DNA from: Sulfuriferula multivorans | GTDB taxonomy: Bacteria; Pseudomonadota; Gammaproteobacteria; Burkholderiales; Sulfuriferulaceae | Length of the DNA stretch: 64,000 bases | Reading direction: 5' to 3' | Assembly (NCBI RefSeq): GCF_003851125.1 | Contig: NZ_BGOW01000027.1 | Coordinates: 33,248 to 97,247 of the forward strand | Part shown: positions 38,001 to 46,489 of the stretch, in pieces | Numbering within the stretch: the stretch's first letter is position 1 | Layout: every line of letters starts with the position of its first letter | Made by a program: the position numbers and the translations under genes | Notes under the pieces: model-generated | Told to the model about the DNA's origin: nothing | Databases searched by the model: none | What the model saw: the letters and a program-made list of their open reading frames with translations, nothing else

Positions 38001-38463
38001 CCGACAACAACGCCGGCGATTTACCGCCATCCAGAACAAAAGCCGGTGCCGTGCCCTCCAGCCAGCTGCCAAGGACCGCGCCGAAGTTAGCGCTCGCGGC
38101 ATTGAACCCCTCCCCCCTGAGCAATGCGCTGACCGCCACATCATGGACGTTACAAGCATCGCACTTGATCCAGAGGTGCAACCGATAATCGAACCCGGGC
38201 TTGATCGGCACCATGTCGGCAGGTGCCTGATAAGCAAAACCGGATGCGAGCGTCAGCGCTTTTGCGCCTGCATGCCGCTCAGTACTGACGATGCTGCCGC
38301 CCACCCAGGCGCTTTTTGCATCCTCGAAGCCACCGTCCGCTACGGGCACGGGTTCACCCTGAACTGCCCATGTCCGTGCGCAGAAAAAAAGCGCAAATAA
38401 TCCCATCACCAGGAGGCGCAGCAAAGGATACATGCGCGGCACCACGCAATGGCGCCTGTTCAT
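35029..38463 (-). CDS. Large secreted DUF4838 protein with carbohydrate-binding-like domains
   Basis: The 1144-residue exported protein has a signal peptide (LLRLLVMGLFALFFCARTWA). Two jelly-roll carbohydrate-binding-like domains follow (about 30-160, opening GGFEDAKSAWVGG, and 175-315, opening GGFEAGKAPWWGD). An alpha-glucuronidase-type N-terminal fold (TLADYLKRVSGASF; GTMYGVNWFLDRKLGVKWL) and the DUF4838 TIM-barrel-like core (WFDLHDMDWGWDMDP; LAFNAYHWSF) come next, with a C-terminal beta domain at the end. DUF4838 proteins are thought to be glycoside hydrolases related to GH67, but activity is not proven. The start is ambiguous: 38463 is used, and 38517 would overlap the upstream glycosyltransferase. 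Its place suggests trimming or degradation of the locus product. Confidence 0.82.
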   Translation of the reverse strand: MNRRHCVVPRMYPLLRLLVMGLFALFFCARTWAVQGEPVPVADGGFEDAKSAWVGGSIVSTERHAGAKALTLASGFAYQAPADMVPIKPGFDYRLHLWIKCDACNVHDVAVSALLRGEGFNAASANFGAVLGSWLEGTAPAFVLDGGKSPALLSVGGTTGWKEYTAVIPAAQIPPNAKALQIYLRHDTQPEPKGSAYFDDLSIERLPAGSLAPGRIILNGGFEAGKAPWWGDGDIIKDNVAEGHSALRIKAGFAAQDKRPVEGGKRYRVSMQIRSNGAPDGSVFVQLSFRGAGVDAGWRGPEQVNLDSGAEAALFVTGGTHAWKPYSVVVEAPPGANEVVLYLRKKAATPGTADFDAVAVSPTDEPATTAAIMKQKTMAAAMFSPAVKKGNAEKIIAAAVAAGAGKSPASLLLADDGHARYHIHVARNADAITLGAAATLADYLKRVSGASFASFSDDGSPQAGPLLVVGRDNILTKRLCPDIPYDKLGEDGFVIRTVGPHLVIAGATPRGTMYGVNWFLDRKLGVKWLSPSYTYVPPQPKLQVARQNTLQVPRFSYREVLSYEGQDKIYRAHNLLNGESHGPSFSASPPEIDSWDHSWDAKGGEANFYELMPQDQYAKAHPDWYAGGQVAMMNPQVRQVMAEAIVNRLKQLPDYKKVWFDLHDMDWGWDMDPASKAFADKHGGEPSAPRLDMVIDIANRVRKVLPGARLAFNAYHWSFTPPKGMTVPDYVLVFPMTIQVDYSSPLNQGRNQKLGQDIAGWNAIAKHILVWDHITNFSGFLQPTPNIYPIGHSLQWLATLPNVHGYFAEGSWNTPAAEFASLRVWMIARLLWDPKQDVRALVAEYCRYYFGAASPYVLQYIDLMHAAIAKSGDVLSEKTQVDVAMLNLDFVRAADQLFEKAQAAAANNPVWLEHVKEARMPVDYVILVRRKEYADEAVQRGINWQPDTVKRMARFNQTIRTAKVSEYRQGGNIKELDELLAVERRTPEAPAMVRGLPRSDWRDFQDLSFNRYDSAQIVQDKAASDGAAARMNGDSSTWAVQFKLDKLPKQGRWELYASVRTDAAANHDKDVGIKVGSYPPMGLFNQGLIGVLNDGQYHLIKVPGGPFRYGTDQGKGIYIQAPGEKYVKYVYVDRFIAVRVPDKH

Positions 38464-38507
38464 GTCAGGCTCACTGCCAAACGGCTTAACGGACGGATGG
38501 ATGATGT

Positions 38508-39347
38508 TCAACGCCATAGCCCTGTAATTCCCGGTTGCCGGAACAGCGGTACACGAAACTTTTTCCTGAACCGCATCAGGCTTTTCAGATGCAGACGACC
38601 GGCCCAACTGAATGGGCCGGCCGCACTGTTGCGCTGGTGATCGTGCACCAGTTTCGCACCCGGAACACATACGACGCGAAAATCGGCCTGCCAAACCCGT
38701 GCGCACAGATCAACATCCTCCATGTACAGGAAATAAGCTTCGTCCATGCCACCGATGCGGTTAAACAACGCGCGGCGCACAATGAACCCCGTGCCCATGA
38801 CCCATTCGGCATCGAAAGGCTGATCGGCATCCCACGCCGATAGCATCATGTGGCGGTCGATGCGCGGCTTGAACGGCCAGTAACGCCCAATCGGCAGTCT
38901 GCGACCGACAACATCCAGCAGGCTATAAAAGCGTCTGGCGGAGAATTGCCGCACACCACCGGGATAGACCAGATCCAGGCCGACGATCCCGACATCGGGT
39001 TCCCGGTCGAACAGCTCGATCGCCTGTTGAATACTGAGGTCTTCGAAGTACGTATCCGGATTCAATACCAGAATGAACTCGCGGTCACAGGCCGCCGCGC
39101 CGAGATTCACACCGGCGCCAAATCCACCATTGGTGGCCGAGCGCACCAACCGGATCCCTTGCGGCAGTTCCCGGCTGAGCCGCTCGAAGGAGTCGTCCGG
39201 CGAAGCATTTTCGACCACCACGATTTCTTCCGCGGCGGCGATGCCCAGCCGCACGATCGACTCGACGCATTTCAGCGTGAGATCGGGCGTACGAAAGTTA
39301 ACAATCACCGGATTAAAAACGCCTAAGTAATTCATGGTCACTTTCAT
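38508..39347 (-). CDS. Family 2 glycosyltransferase (rhamnosyltransferase-like)
   Basis: This is a GT-A fold enzyme with NFRTPDLTLKCVESI at the N-terminus, VVENASPDDSFE for the nucleotide, NGGFGAGVNLGA, and LVLNPDTYFED holding the DxD-like acidic pair. The C-terminal ARVWQADFRVVCVPGAKLVHDH is typical of dTDP-rhamnose-type GT2 enzymes, but the donor is not proven. At 279 residues it uses the ATG at 39347, preceded by GAAGGA. A start at 39458 would add 37 residues with no clear ribosome-binding site. It lies between a GT4 gene and the DUF4838 gene. Confidence 0.88.
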   Translation of the reverse strand: MKVTMNYLGVFNPVIVNFRTPDLTLKCVESIVRLGIAAAEEIVVVENASPDDSFERLSRELPQGIRLVRSATNGGFGAGVNLGAAACDREFILVLNPDTYFEDLSIQQAIELFDREPDVGIVGLDLVYPGGVRQFSARRFYSLLDVVGRRLPIGRYWPFKPRIDRHMMLSAWDADQPFDAEWVMGTGFIVRRALFNRIGGMDEAYFLYMEDVDLCARVWQADFRVVCVPGAKLVHDHQRNSAAGPFSWAGRLHLKSLMRFRKKFRVPLFRQPGITGLWR

Positions 39348-39462
39348 TGTTCCTTCAACCACTGCGCTGTTGGAGTGAATATCCATTGACATGAAGTCAC
39401 TGCCCATCTCAGGCAGCGCAGTGTCGGGTTTGATCCTGCTGAATTCATGCTTATTCATGGTG

Positions 39463-40497
39463 TCACGCCGACCCGTACACACGGTCGACAATACCCCAGA
39501 GCTCCTGTGCCGAACGGTCCCAGTCGAAACGCGCTACCTGTTCCCGCCCCTTGTCGACCAGTTCCTGGCGTAACACATCGTCGCCCGCCAGACTATTCAG
39601 ACCCGTTGAAATCGCTTCTATTGAATAGGGATCGACAATCAGGGCCGCATTCCCCGCCACTTCCGGCATCGCCGAGACGTTCGATGTCAACACCGGCACC
39701 CCCGAGGCCATCGCTTCCACTATCGGCAGCCCGAAACCCTCGTATAGCGAAACGAAGGCAACGAACAAGGCGCCTTTATATAGCTTCGGCAAGTCCTCGT
39801 CATTGACCCGCCCAAGAAAATGCAACTTCGATTCCACTCCCGCGCGCCGCGCATGATCGACCAATGCCTGACTGGCATGCCCGGTCAGCGCCAAATGGAT
39901 ATCCTGTTGCGGCAACACGGAAGCCGCATAGGCGGATATCAACCGGTCCAGATTTTTGTAGCTGCGATGGTTACCCGGATATAGAACGTAGCGATACGAA
40001 AACTGGGCCGCTTCCTGATTTTCGAGATAAGCCTGATCCACGCTGTTATATACAACAGATACCTTGTCCGCGAGCATGCCTGACCAGTCAAGAAACTCCC
40101 GGCGGGTGTAATCCGAAACACAAACGATAGCGCTGCATCGTCGATATAAAGGCTTGAGAAAGTGGTTGTAGTAAGCCGCATGAAAACGGCTGTAAAAACG
40201 CAAATGGGTCAGGTCATGGACGGTCACGACACTGGGAATACACATCATGGCCGGTGGTACAAATCCGGCGCTCCAGTACACGCCGTCGCGATCTGCTGCT
40301 GAACGCCTTAAGGCCTGGCCTACGGCAAATGGCGAAAACGGGCTGCCAATCGTTCCCTTCACCTCAAGGCCAACCAGATTTATGCGGGAAGGTTTGCGCT
40401 CTACCATCGCTGCCATGACATTACCGATACCGGTCTTGAGCGGCCAGCGCATGTCCGAATAAACACTCAGACGCTTCTCGGAAGATGGGTTAACCAT
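39463..40497 (-). CDS. Family 4 glycosyltransferase
   Basis: The 344-residue GT-B enzyme has the N-terminal [17 protein letters not shown], the central [20 protein letters not shown], and the donor-site segment [20 protein letters not shown] with the E-x7-E pair. It is closely similar to the enzyme at 41342 (same YSDxRWPxx[11 protein letters not shown] and [16 protein letters not shown] blocks), so the two arose by duplication. I start at 40497 because GGGGAG lies just upstream. Its start overlaps the previous GT2 gap by only 12 bases spacing. Substrate unknown. Confidence 0.92.
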   Translation of the reverse strand: MVNPSSEKRLSVYSDMRWPLKTGIGNVMAAMVERKPSRINLVGLEVKGTIGSPFSPFAVGQALRRSAADRDGVYWSAGFVPPAMMCIPSVVTVHDLTHLRFYSRFHAAYYNHFLKPLYRRCSAIVCVSDYTRREFLDWSGMLADKVSVVYNSVDQAYLENQEAAQFSYRYVLYPGNHRSYKNLDRLISAYAASVLPQQDIHLALTGHASQALVDHARRAGVESKLHFLGRVNDEDLPKLYKGALFVAFVSLYEGFGLPIVEAMASGVPVLTSNVSAMPEVAGNAALIVDPYSIEAISTGLNSLAGDDVLRQELVDKGREQVARFDWDRSAQELWGIVDRVYGSA

Positions 40498-40508
40498 TCT
40501 CCCCGACC

Positions 40509-41345
40509 TCAATCAATCCAGCCAAGAAAGCGCTGGGAAGCCGCAATCCAGTAATATCTGGCGCGCCTGTAATCCATTTTAAGCAAGGACAAAAAGCCGC
40601 CGGCTACCGACCTGAAAATCAGATACAAAACAAAATAAAATGGATAACCGGATAGCCCGAGAACGCGTCCGAATCCGCGATTATATAAACGTGCGCGTGA
40701 AAATGCCTTCTCATCCATTTCCGTCAAGGGCTCAGGATGGAATATGCGCAGGCTTGGGTCATAACGCACATACATGGGTGCCTGGATTACCCGCAGCAGA
40801 AAGTTCACTTCCTCGCCCGCACCCCAACGCGTACCCGCTCCCACGCCCAGTGCTTCATTGAACTGTCCGGCACGAATGACTGCCTCGGCGCGCAGGAAAA
40901 TCGTATATGACGTAGCGCATTTCCAGACGTTGAACCGGTCCACCGTTAATATCCGGTCCGACCAGCGTCCCTGTGACGACGCACCATTTCCATCCACGCT
41001 GCAGCCTGTCAAACCTTGCAGGCGAGAATCGGCCTGAAATTGTTTGACCACAAACTCCAGTACGTCCGACTTGTACCAGCAGTCATCATCAGGGAAGGCG
41101 ACCAGCTCACCACGAACATGTTGCAAGCCGACATTTCTGGCTCGTGACAAGCCTTTTTCAGAACGCAGATATACAAACTCCAGTTGATCTTGAAACTGCT
41201 CCACCAGCTTAACCACTCGGTCATCTTCGTTCTGGTCAACCACGATCACTTCGAAATTTTTATATGACTGATCCGCGAGCGAGTTGAACAACCGCTCAAT
41301 CTCCACGCTGCGACCCAATGTCGCCATTACAAGAGAAAACTTCAT
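40509..41345 (-). CDS. Family 2 glycosyltransferase
   Basis: The 278-residue enzyme starts [20 protein letters not shown]. It contains VIVVDQNEDDRV and AFPDDDCWY, whose DDD gives the metal/UDP-binding acidic cluster. Toward the C-terminus is GAGEEVNFLLRVIQ, a probable catalytic-base loop, and then hydrophobic segments (YPFYFVLYLIFRSVAGGFL) that may attach it to the membrane. It overlaps the neighbouring GT4 gene by 4 bases. The donor sugar is unknown. Confidence 0.9.
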   Translation of the reverse strand: MKFSLVMATLGRSVEIERLFNSLADQSYKNFEVIVVDQNEDDRVVKLVEQFQDQLEFVYLRSEKGLSRARNVGLQHVRGELVAFPDDDCWYKSDVLEFVVKQFQADSRLQGLTGCSVDGNGASSQGRWSDRILTVDRFNVWKCATSYTIFLRAEAVIRAGQFNEALGVGAGTRWGAGEEVNFLLRVIQAPMYVRYDPSLRIFHPEPLTEMDEKAFSRARLYNRGFGRVLGLSGYPFYFVLYLIFRSVAGGFLSLLKMDYRRARYYWIAASQRFLGWID

Positions 41346-42364
41346 GGTCTGTCTCCATCTGCAACCGAATCAACAATACTCCACAGCTGGGCCCCCGATT
41401 TTTTCCAATCGAACAGACGAACACGTTCGGTACCGCGCGCAATCATCTGGCGACGTGCAGCTTCGTCCAGTGCCAAGGTATTGAGGCCTTCGGTAATTTC
41501 TGCTATCGAATAGGGGTCAACCAGCAAGGCGGCATCGCCGGCAACTTCAGGCATCGAAGAGACATTGGAAGTCATTACCGGCACCCTCGATGCCATGGCT
41601 TCGACGATGGGCAAGCCGAATCCCTCATATAAGGAAATGTAGGCGACACCCAAGGCACCCCGGTAGAGTTTTGGCAACTCTGGCACATCCAGCCAGCCAC
41701 AAAAATGCACCTTGTCGGCGATTCCTAAGGCCGCCGACAGCGAATGCAGGCCTGCTTCGATATTGCCGGTCAATACCAGATGAATTCCGTTCTTAGGTAA
41801 CCGCGAACGTGCGTAAGCCTCCAGTAGTCTTGCCAGATTCTTATAGGTTCGGTGATTTCCCGGATAAAGCACATAGGGATAGGGCAGTTCCAGCGTTTCG
41901 GTATTGGCTGCGTAATGCGGGCAAACACCATTCAAAACCACGTGTACCTTATTCGCGGCCATTTTTGACCAGGCCAGAAAAGTATCGCGAGTGTATTCAG
42001 ACACACAGATAATCGCAGCACAACGCCGGTAAAGCGGTTTCAGTACCAAGTCGTAATAGGCACGATGCAGGTGGCTATAAAACAGGCGATGCGTTAGATC
42101 ATGCACAGTAACGATCGAAGGTATATGCGCCAATAGTGGCGGCACGAAACCCGGGTTCCAGAACACACCATCGCGTAGGGGTTGCAATGCTCGAGTCAAC
42201 TTCACCGGGGCACCAGGACTGCCCAAGCTTCCAGTCAAATTCAAATCGACAAGGTGAACATGCGGTGGTGCAGCGGCGCAGCAGGCTTCCTGTACTTTGG
42301 CGATACCGGTCATACGCGGCCAGCGTAAATCCGCATAGACTGGATAAGCAAGATGTGCGGTCAT
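41342..42364 (-). CDS. Family 4 glycosyltransferase, paralogue of the 39463 gene
   Basis: The 340-residue GT-B protein starts [20 protein letters not shown]. It shares with the 39463 gene the blocks [59 protein letters not shown] and [20 protein letters not shown]. The start overlaps the polymerase stop by 4 bases (ATGA), indicating translational coupling. The longer open frame (to 42643) reads through the polymerase gene and is not used. Confidence 0.92.
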   Translation of the reverse strand: MTAHLAYPVYADLRWPRMTGIAKVQEACCAAAPPHVHLVDLNLTGSLGSPGAPVKLTRALQPLRDGVFWNPGFVPPLLAHIPSIVTVHDLTHRLFYSHLHRAYYDLVLKPLYRRCAAIICVSEYTRDTFLAWSKMAANKVHVVLNGVCPHYAANTETLELPYPYVLYPGNHRTYKNLARLLEAYARSRLPKNGIHLVLTGNIEAGLHSLSAALGIADKVHFCGWLDVPELPKLYRGALGVAYISLYEGFGLPIVEAMASRVPVMTSNVSSMPEVAGDAALLVDPYSIAEITEGLNTLALDEAARRQMIARGTERVRLFDWKKSGAQLWSIVDSVADGDRP

Positions 42365-43533
42365 GTTAATTCCTTTCCCTCGAATCTGTGCTCGAAGGCT
42401 TCGTGCTGCATGCCCCAAGACACCAAAATTCCCATGAACAAATATACAATTTCGGATTGATGCAGTGGGTTGATTAACGACCACGCCGCGATCGGTGCAA
42501 GCAAGGCAATGGAACGCAGACCGATACCGAGAAAAAAAACACCCCAGAAAATCAGTCCGGGGATACCTGCAATCAGCATTAAATCGAGCGGCGAGGAAAA
42601 CACTGAGTTGGTACCCATGCCTAGCCCCTGGATAGAAAACCACAGGTTGGAGAAATACGCCTCAACAAAGCCGAATCCATAACCAAGCCAGTTATCTGAC
42701 AGCAACTTCACACTTTGAAGAAAAGCCAGGCCGCGCTCGTCTTGCAGGCGTACCTGTAGCAGGTGCCCTGTCAACTGATTACCAAAGAGCCAGATATAAA
42801 GCGCACCGCCGGCCGCCCCGAGCAGTGTTTTTAGCCCCCAGTGGCGCGGCACATGCAAAAACATCACCATGCCCACCGGAATAAGAATGGTTTTGGATTG
42901 CGACAGCAAAGCTACCGGTACGCCCAGCACCACGAAATACAGCACGTCCCGCACACGACGCGGGGACTGTAAAAACAACAGATACGATCCCAGGAAAAAA
43001 TAAATTGCCAGCCAGTTACGCTCCTTGAAGGTGCCATATAGCGCGTCCTGCCCGAAATCCACAGGGTGGTATAAATAGGGTATCTGAAAAAACTGCACCA
43101 GGTATTGCAAGCCGAACCCTACCCATAGCAGGGTGTAAGTATACGGTAACGCGCGTTTCAGATAGTGGCTACCCATCGCACGCCCGATAAGAAAAAAAGC
43201 CGGATAAACAAAACCAAATTTCATCAGTTGTTCAGCCAACTTGATATGGGGATAGCCGGAAAAAAACGTCGCCACCAGCGCAAAGCCTATGAACATCGCG
43301 TACACAAGTGTCTCGGTGACACTCGCACGAATCTGCGCGCGCTGAATAAGCAACGCTAATGCCAGTACCGCCCACAACTGCGACGACTGTACAATGCCGA
43401 TCTGTATCATTTGCAGCGGCAACAATAGCAAACCCAGCGCTAACAGCCAGTTCCAGGACACATCACTCAAGCTTGCCGGTGCTTGTGGCGTCACTGAAAA
43501 TGTCGTGGCCTGTGTAGTGCCAGGCGTCGTCAT
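42361..43533 (-). CDS. Wzy-like polysaccharide polymerase / O-antigen ligase family
   Basis: The 390-residue protein has about ten membrane segments and a long loop after the middle (QLTGHLLQVRLQDERGLAFL ... NWLGYGFGF). It ends in paired helices. The block LLSDNWLGYGFGFVEAYF and the earlier GTFKERNWLAIYFFLGSYLL are typical of the Wzy_C/O-antigen ligase superfamily. As the only such protein in the locus, with a flippase and an EpsE/F export system present, it is the likely polymerase of the repeat unit. It overlaps the following glycosyltransferase by 4 bases on each side. Confidence 0.82.
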   Translation of the reverse strand: MTTPGTTQATTFSVTPQAPASLSDVSWNWLLALGLLLLPLQMIQIGIVQSSQLWAVLALALLIQRAQIRASVTETLVYAMFIGFALVATFFSGYPHIKLAEQLMKFGFVYPAFFLIGRAMGSHYLKRALPYTYTLLWVGFGLQYLVQFFQIPYLYHPVDFGQDALYGTFKERNWLAIYFFLGSYLLFLQSPRRVRDVLYFVVLGVPVALLSQSKTILIPVGMVMFLHVPRHWGLKTLLGAAGGALYIWLFGNQLTGHLLQVRLQDERGLAFLQSVKLLSDNWLGYGFGFVEAYFSNLWFSIQGLGMGTNSVFSSPLDLMLIAGIPGLIFWGVFFLGIGLRSIALLAPIAAWSLINPLHQSEIVYLFMGILVSWGMQHEAFEHRFEGKELT

Positions 43534-44426
43534 CGGCCGACCATGCTTTCTTTCAACCGTTTAACACGCCGAATGATCCGTATAGCAGCATGCCCCAACC
43601 GCCCGATTTCACCACCGTAGCGTAGCGACTCAAAGGTATCGTGCGGCAAAGTTTGCGGCAGCAGCAGCGTACGTGCCTCGATCTGGTCAAACAGCTCGGC
43701 CAGATAGCTGCCTTCACATGGCAGCATGTTTTTAGGCACGTGCCAGCGACGCAGGAATTCATTCCACAGATGTACGCACACTGCATTCTGCGTGTCATTC
43801 CGGCAGCCAGCCTTATCTTCCGGACGGAAAAAACGTGCCACATCGAGATAGTGTATCGGGTAAAAATAATGCTGCGCCAATGCGGTAACTTGTTCTGGGT
43901 GGGCTGCCCGGTATTCAGTGACCAGCCCTGGGCCGATGGCGCCCCACTCGAACTGCCTGCCTTTGGCATTGGCGAGTTGTTCCAGCCTGCATGCAAGCTT
44001 GGTGTCCGAAATGTACATCACCGCACCATTCACTTTTCCGGTTTCTTCGAAACCGATCAGCAGCCCTTTGGACTGACGTTCCAGCGCGGCATAATGCAAT
44101 GCATCTTTCAGACAGAACACGTCCGTATCGAACCACCAGCCTGGCTCCTGTCCCAGCACCCGATAGCGAAAAATATCAGTAAACGCCGCGATGGAGGCGG
44201 CATGCCCACCCTGGGTATAGGCCAATACCTCATCCTGATGCGCCAATGCGCTGGCATCGACCAGTTCCACACCTTCCGGCACGGCAAGCTGCAAGTTAAA
44301 TGTATGCAGCCGCACTGATAAGCCGTGGCGCACAAACGAAGACAGGCAAGCCGATTCGTATAGACTCAAAGTAGGGCCATGCCAGAAAAAATTTGCCTTG
44401 ATCACGTCGTACTTCTCCTCACTCAT
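43530..44426 (-). CDS. DXD-motif glycosyltransferase (GT32/capsular type)
   Basis: The 298-residue protein begins with IKANFFWHGPTLSLYESACL. It has FTDIFRYRVLGQEPGWWFDT with the DxD metal-binding motif at residues 100-102 (FDTDVFCL), as in GT32 and the Gly_transf_sug family. WNEFLRRWHVPKNML is typical of the C-terminal part. I start at 44426 (MSEEKY), one base after the preceding stop. The upstream codons of the longer frame lie inside the neighbour. The linkage it makes is unknown. Confidence 0.83.
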   Translation of the reverse strand: MSEEKYDVIKANFFWHGPTLSLYESACLSSFVRHGLSVRLHTFNLQLAVPEGVELVDASALAHQDEVLAYTQGGHAASIAAFTDIFRYRVLGQEPGWWFDTDVFCLKDALHYAALERQSKGLLIGFEETGKVNGAVMYISDTKLACRLEQLANAKGRQFEWGAIGPGLVTEYRAAHPEQVTALAQHYFYPIHYLDVARFFRPEDKAGCRNDTQNAVCVHLWNEFLRRWHVPKNMLPCEGSYLAELFDQIEARTLLLPQTLPHDTFESLRYGGEIGRLGHAAIRIIRRVKRLKESMVGR

Positions 44427-44427
44427 T

Positions 44428-45525
44428 TCAGATGGCCCGCAACAGTTCAGCCAGGCGCGCGGCGATGACCGGCCAGGCCAGTTGCGATACGGTGCGGGTT
44501 CTGGCACGTTCAGAACGGGTCACGCATTCCACGTAGTTGTCCACGCTCCACGCCAGTTTATCGACGGCGTGCTGGCCATGTTTGGCCGTTAAAAATACTG
44601 CATCGTCCTCGTTAACGTAGTCCACCACACCGCCAATACGGGATACCACCATCGGCAGGCCGCATGCCATTGCCTCCAGCACCGAATTGTTGGCAGTGGC
44701 ATCAATAAGTGGCAAAAACAGCAGGTGTGCGCGCCGATATAAGTCACGTAACTCGGCATCTGTCACGCCGGCATACCAATGCACGTTATCGTGTTGCGCG
44801 AGGCGATAATGCTGTTCGAAATTACGCGCAAATCTTGGCACCACAAGATGAAATACATAGCGCCTCGGCGCGCTTTCCAGCACCTCCAGCGTTTCGCTCA
44901 ATTGCTGGAAATCACGCAGCCATTGGCCGCAAAACAACACCTCGACAGGCGCGTCTACCGCCAGTTCGCGCGGTGTGTTCATGGTAAAAAATTCGGCATC
45001 GACACCATGTGGCACAAACTGCACATTGGCATGTCCGGCCTGCTGCAGATATGCCTGGGCAGGGCGTGATAGCGCAATGACCATATCGACGGCGGCAAAA
45101 ACGCTACTGCGACTGGCATACAGGCGCCACCAGGCCGGGGGCTGATGGGATACACCTGCCACCTGCGTACGCTTTAGCCATTGGCGCGCATCGGCAAAGG
45201 CATCGAAGTGATCTTCCAGCGCCTCAAAGAAAATCACATCGAAATGCTGCGCCTGCGCCATACGCCACGCGGCGGTTTCCAGCAGCAAACCATGGCGGTT
45301 ATAAAATGGATTCCAGCCACGCTGCCTAGGTGTGCCAAACAGTCGCTCGCGTAACATTCCCCACGCGATTTGTATATTCACTCGAATTTTGTCGATCACA
45401 TTCGGCACCACACGCCGCACCTCAAAGTGCTGCTCCAAATGCTTGCCCAGTGGTGCCAGCCCGCTGTGCCCACCGAGGTGATCCCAGCGCGCACTTACCA
45501 GTAATAGTTTTTGTTGTGCGCCCAT
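44428..45525 (-). CDS. Family 4 glycosyltransferase
   Basis: The 365-residue enzyme starts MGAQQKLLLVSARWDHLGGH. It has FEALEDHFDAFADARQWLKR and VPHGVDAEFF in the middle. The donor-site block is ATANNSVLEAMACGLPMVVS. Its N-terminal block KLLLVSARWDHL...SGLAPLGK recurs in the internally deleted gene at 46209, so two copies once existed here. The gene abuts the serine-acetyltransferase-like gene with no spacer. Confidence 0.9.
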   Translation of the reverse strand: MGAQQKLLLVSARWDHLGGHSGLAPLGKHLEQHFEVRRVVPNVIDKIRVNIQIAWGMLRERLFGTPRQRGWNPFYNRHGLLLETAAWRMAQAQHFDVIFFEALEDHFDAFADARQWLKRTQVAGVSHQPPAWWRLYASRSSVFAAVDMVIALSRPAQAYLQQAGHANVQFVPHGVDAEFFTMNTPRELAVDAPVEVLFCGQWLRDFQQLSETLEVLESAPRRYVFHLVVPRFARNFEQHYRLAQHDNVHWYAGVTDAELRDLYRRAHLLFLPLIDATANNSVLEAMACGLPMVVSRIGGVVDYVNEDDAVFLTAKHGQHAVDKLAWSVDNYVECVTRSERARTRTVSQLAWPVIAARLAELLRAI

Positions 45526-46212
45526 TTATTTGGAATGCTTTCGAATCAGTATTGGCATTTCCGTGTGGTTTGATTTGGCCGCACTATCATGAGTATCTTT
45601 ATTCTGCGGTGCCGTATTATCAAGCGGTGCTGTCCCACTCAAATAAATGAACCCGGGTGCCGCAACCTTGGCGCCTTCTGCCAGACTGCAATGCACCACG
45701 GCATTAGCACCCACCTTGACGCCATCGCCCACCGTGATTCGGCCAAATAATTTGCAGCCAGCACCGAGATAAACATTGTCGCCCAGTACCGGCACGCCAC
45801 GCTTGTCGCCCGAACCGCCAACGCCGATAGTCACGCCTTGAGAAATAAAACAATTACGCCCGATAACCGCATGCGCGCTGACAAAAATTCCACTGAAATG
45901 TCCGATGTAGAAACCCGGCCCGATACGCGCGCTGCGCGGAATATCGATACCCCAAAGTATCTTGATCAGTTCGTTAAGCACCATATAAATCGGCGTCAGC
46001 AGCCAGCGTAATGGCATCACTTGTTTTGCAGCCCATTGCCCGAAGCGCAATACCGTCACCGCGTGTATGCCAGGTGCGCGCATGCAATCAAACAGACGCC
46101 GCACGCGCGAGCCTTCGCACAAGCGATAATACTGTGCCCAGTCGGCGCGTAACGCTGCACCAGCACCAACCGACTCGGACTGCATCGCTACGGCGCGGTC
46201 GCTGCTACTCAT
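45526..46212 (-). CDS. Serine acetyltransferase-like hexapeptide acyltransferase
   Basis: The 228-residue protein has an N-terminal helical part (LRADWAQYYRLCEGSRVRRL) and a left-handed beta-helix of hexapeptide repeats (IGPGFYIGHFSGIFVSAHAV; IGRNCFISQGVTIG; PVLGDNVYLGAGCKLFG; VGDGVKVGANAVV). This matches CysE-type acetyltransferases found in polysaccharide loci. There it most likely acetylates a sugar of the repeat unit, though serine acetylation cannot be excluded. The Asn/Asp/Lys-rich tail is not conserved. Its ATG overlaps the stop of the GT remnant (ATGA). Confidence 0.87.
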   Translation of the reverse strand: MSSSDRAVAMQSESVGAGAALRADWAQYYRLCEGSRVRRLFDCMRAPGIHAVTVLRFGQWAAKQVMPLRWLLTPIYMVLNELIKILWGIDIPRSARIGPGFYIGHFSGIFVSAHAVIGRNCFISQGVTIGVGGSGDKRGVPVLGDNVYLGAGCKLFGRITVGDGVKVGANAVVHCSLAEGAKVAAPGFIYLSGTAPLDNTAPQNKDTHDSAAKSNHTEMPILIRKHSK

Positions 46213-46487
46213 CGCTGCGCCACTTTCTGGTCGGGTACCCTTGCTTGCGTATGCAAGGCACACTCCAGCATTTCCAGCTGTTTGATATTCCATGCGCGAG
46301 CGGCGCTAAGCGCGCCTTGCACCAAAGTCATGCGCAAAGCGTTGTCGCGTAGCAGCCGAATTACAGCCGCCGCCATCGTCGCCGCTTCGTCATCAAGAGT
46401 TGCCAAAAAAACCTGCCCCAGTGGCGCCAGGCCACTGAGGTGATCCCAGCGCACACTAAGCATCAAGAGTTTTAATTTAGCCTTCAT
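46209..46487 (-). pseudogene. Internally deleted family 4 glycosyltransferase
   Basis: The 92-codon frame joins an N-terminal start (KLLMLSVRWDHLSGLAPLGQ), matching the start of the 44428 glycosyltransferase, directly to a GT4 C-terminal helix (TMAAAVIRLLRDNALRMTLV ... AARAWNIKQLEML). The middle, including the E-x7-E donor site, is missing. The frame stays open through the join. The simplest reading is an in-frame deletion in a duplicate GT4 gene. It keeps the ATGA overlap with the next gene, so it may persist as a coupling leader. It is unlikely to be an active enzyme. Confidence 0.8.
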
Positions 46488-46489
46488 TC

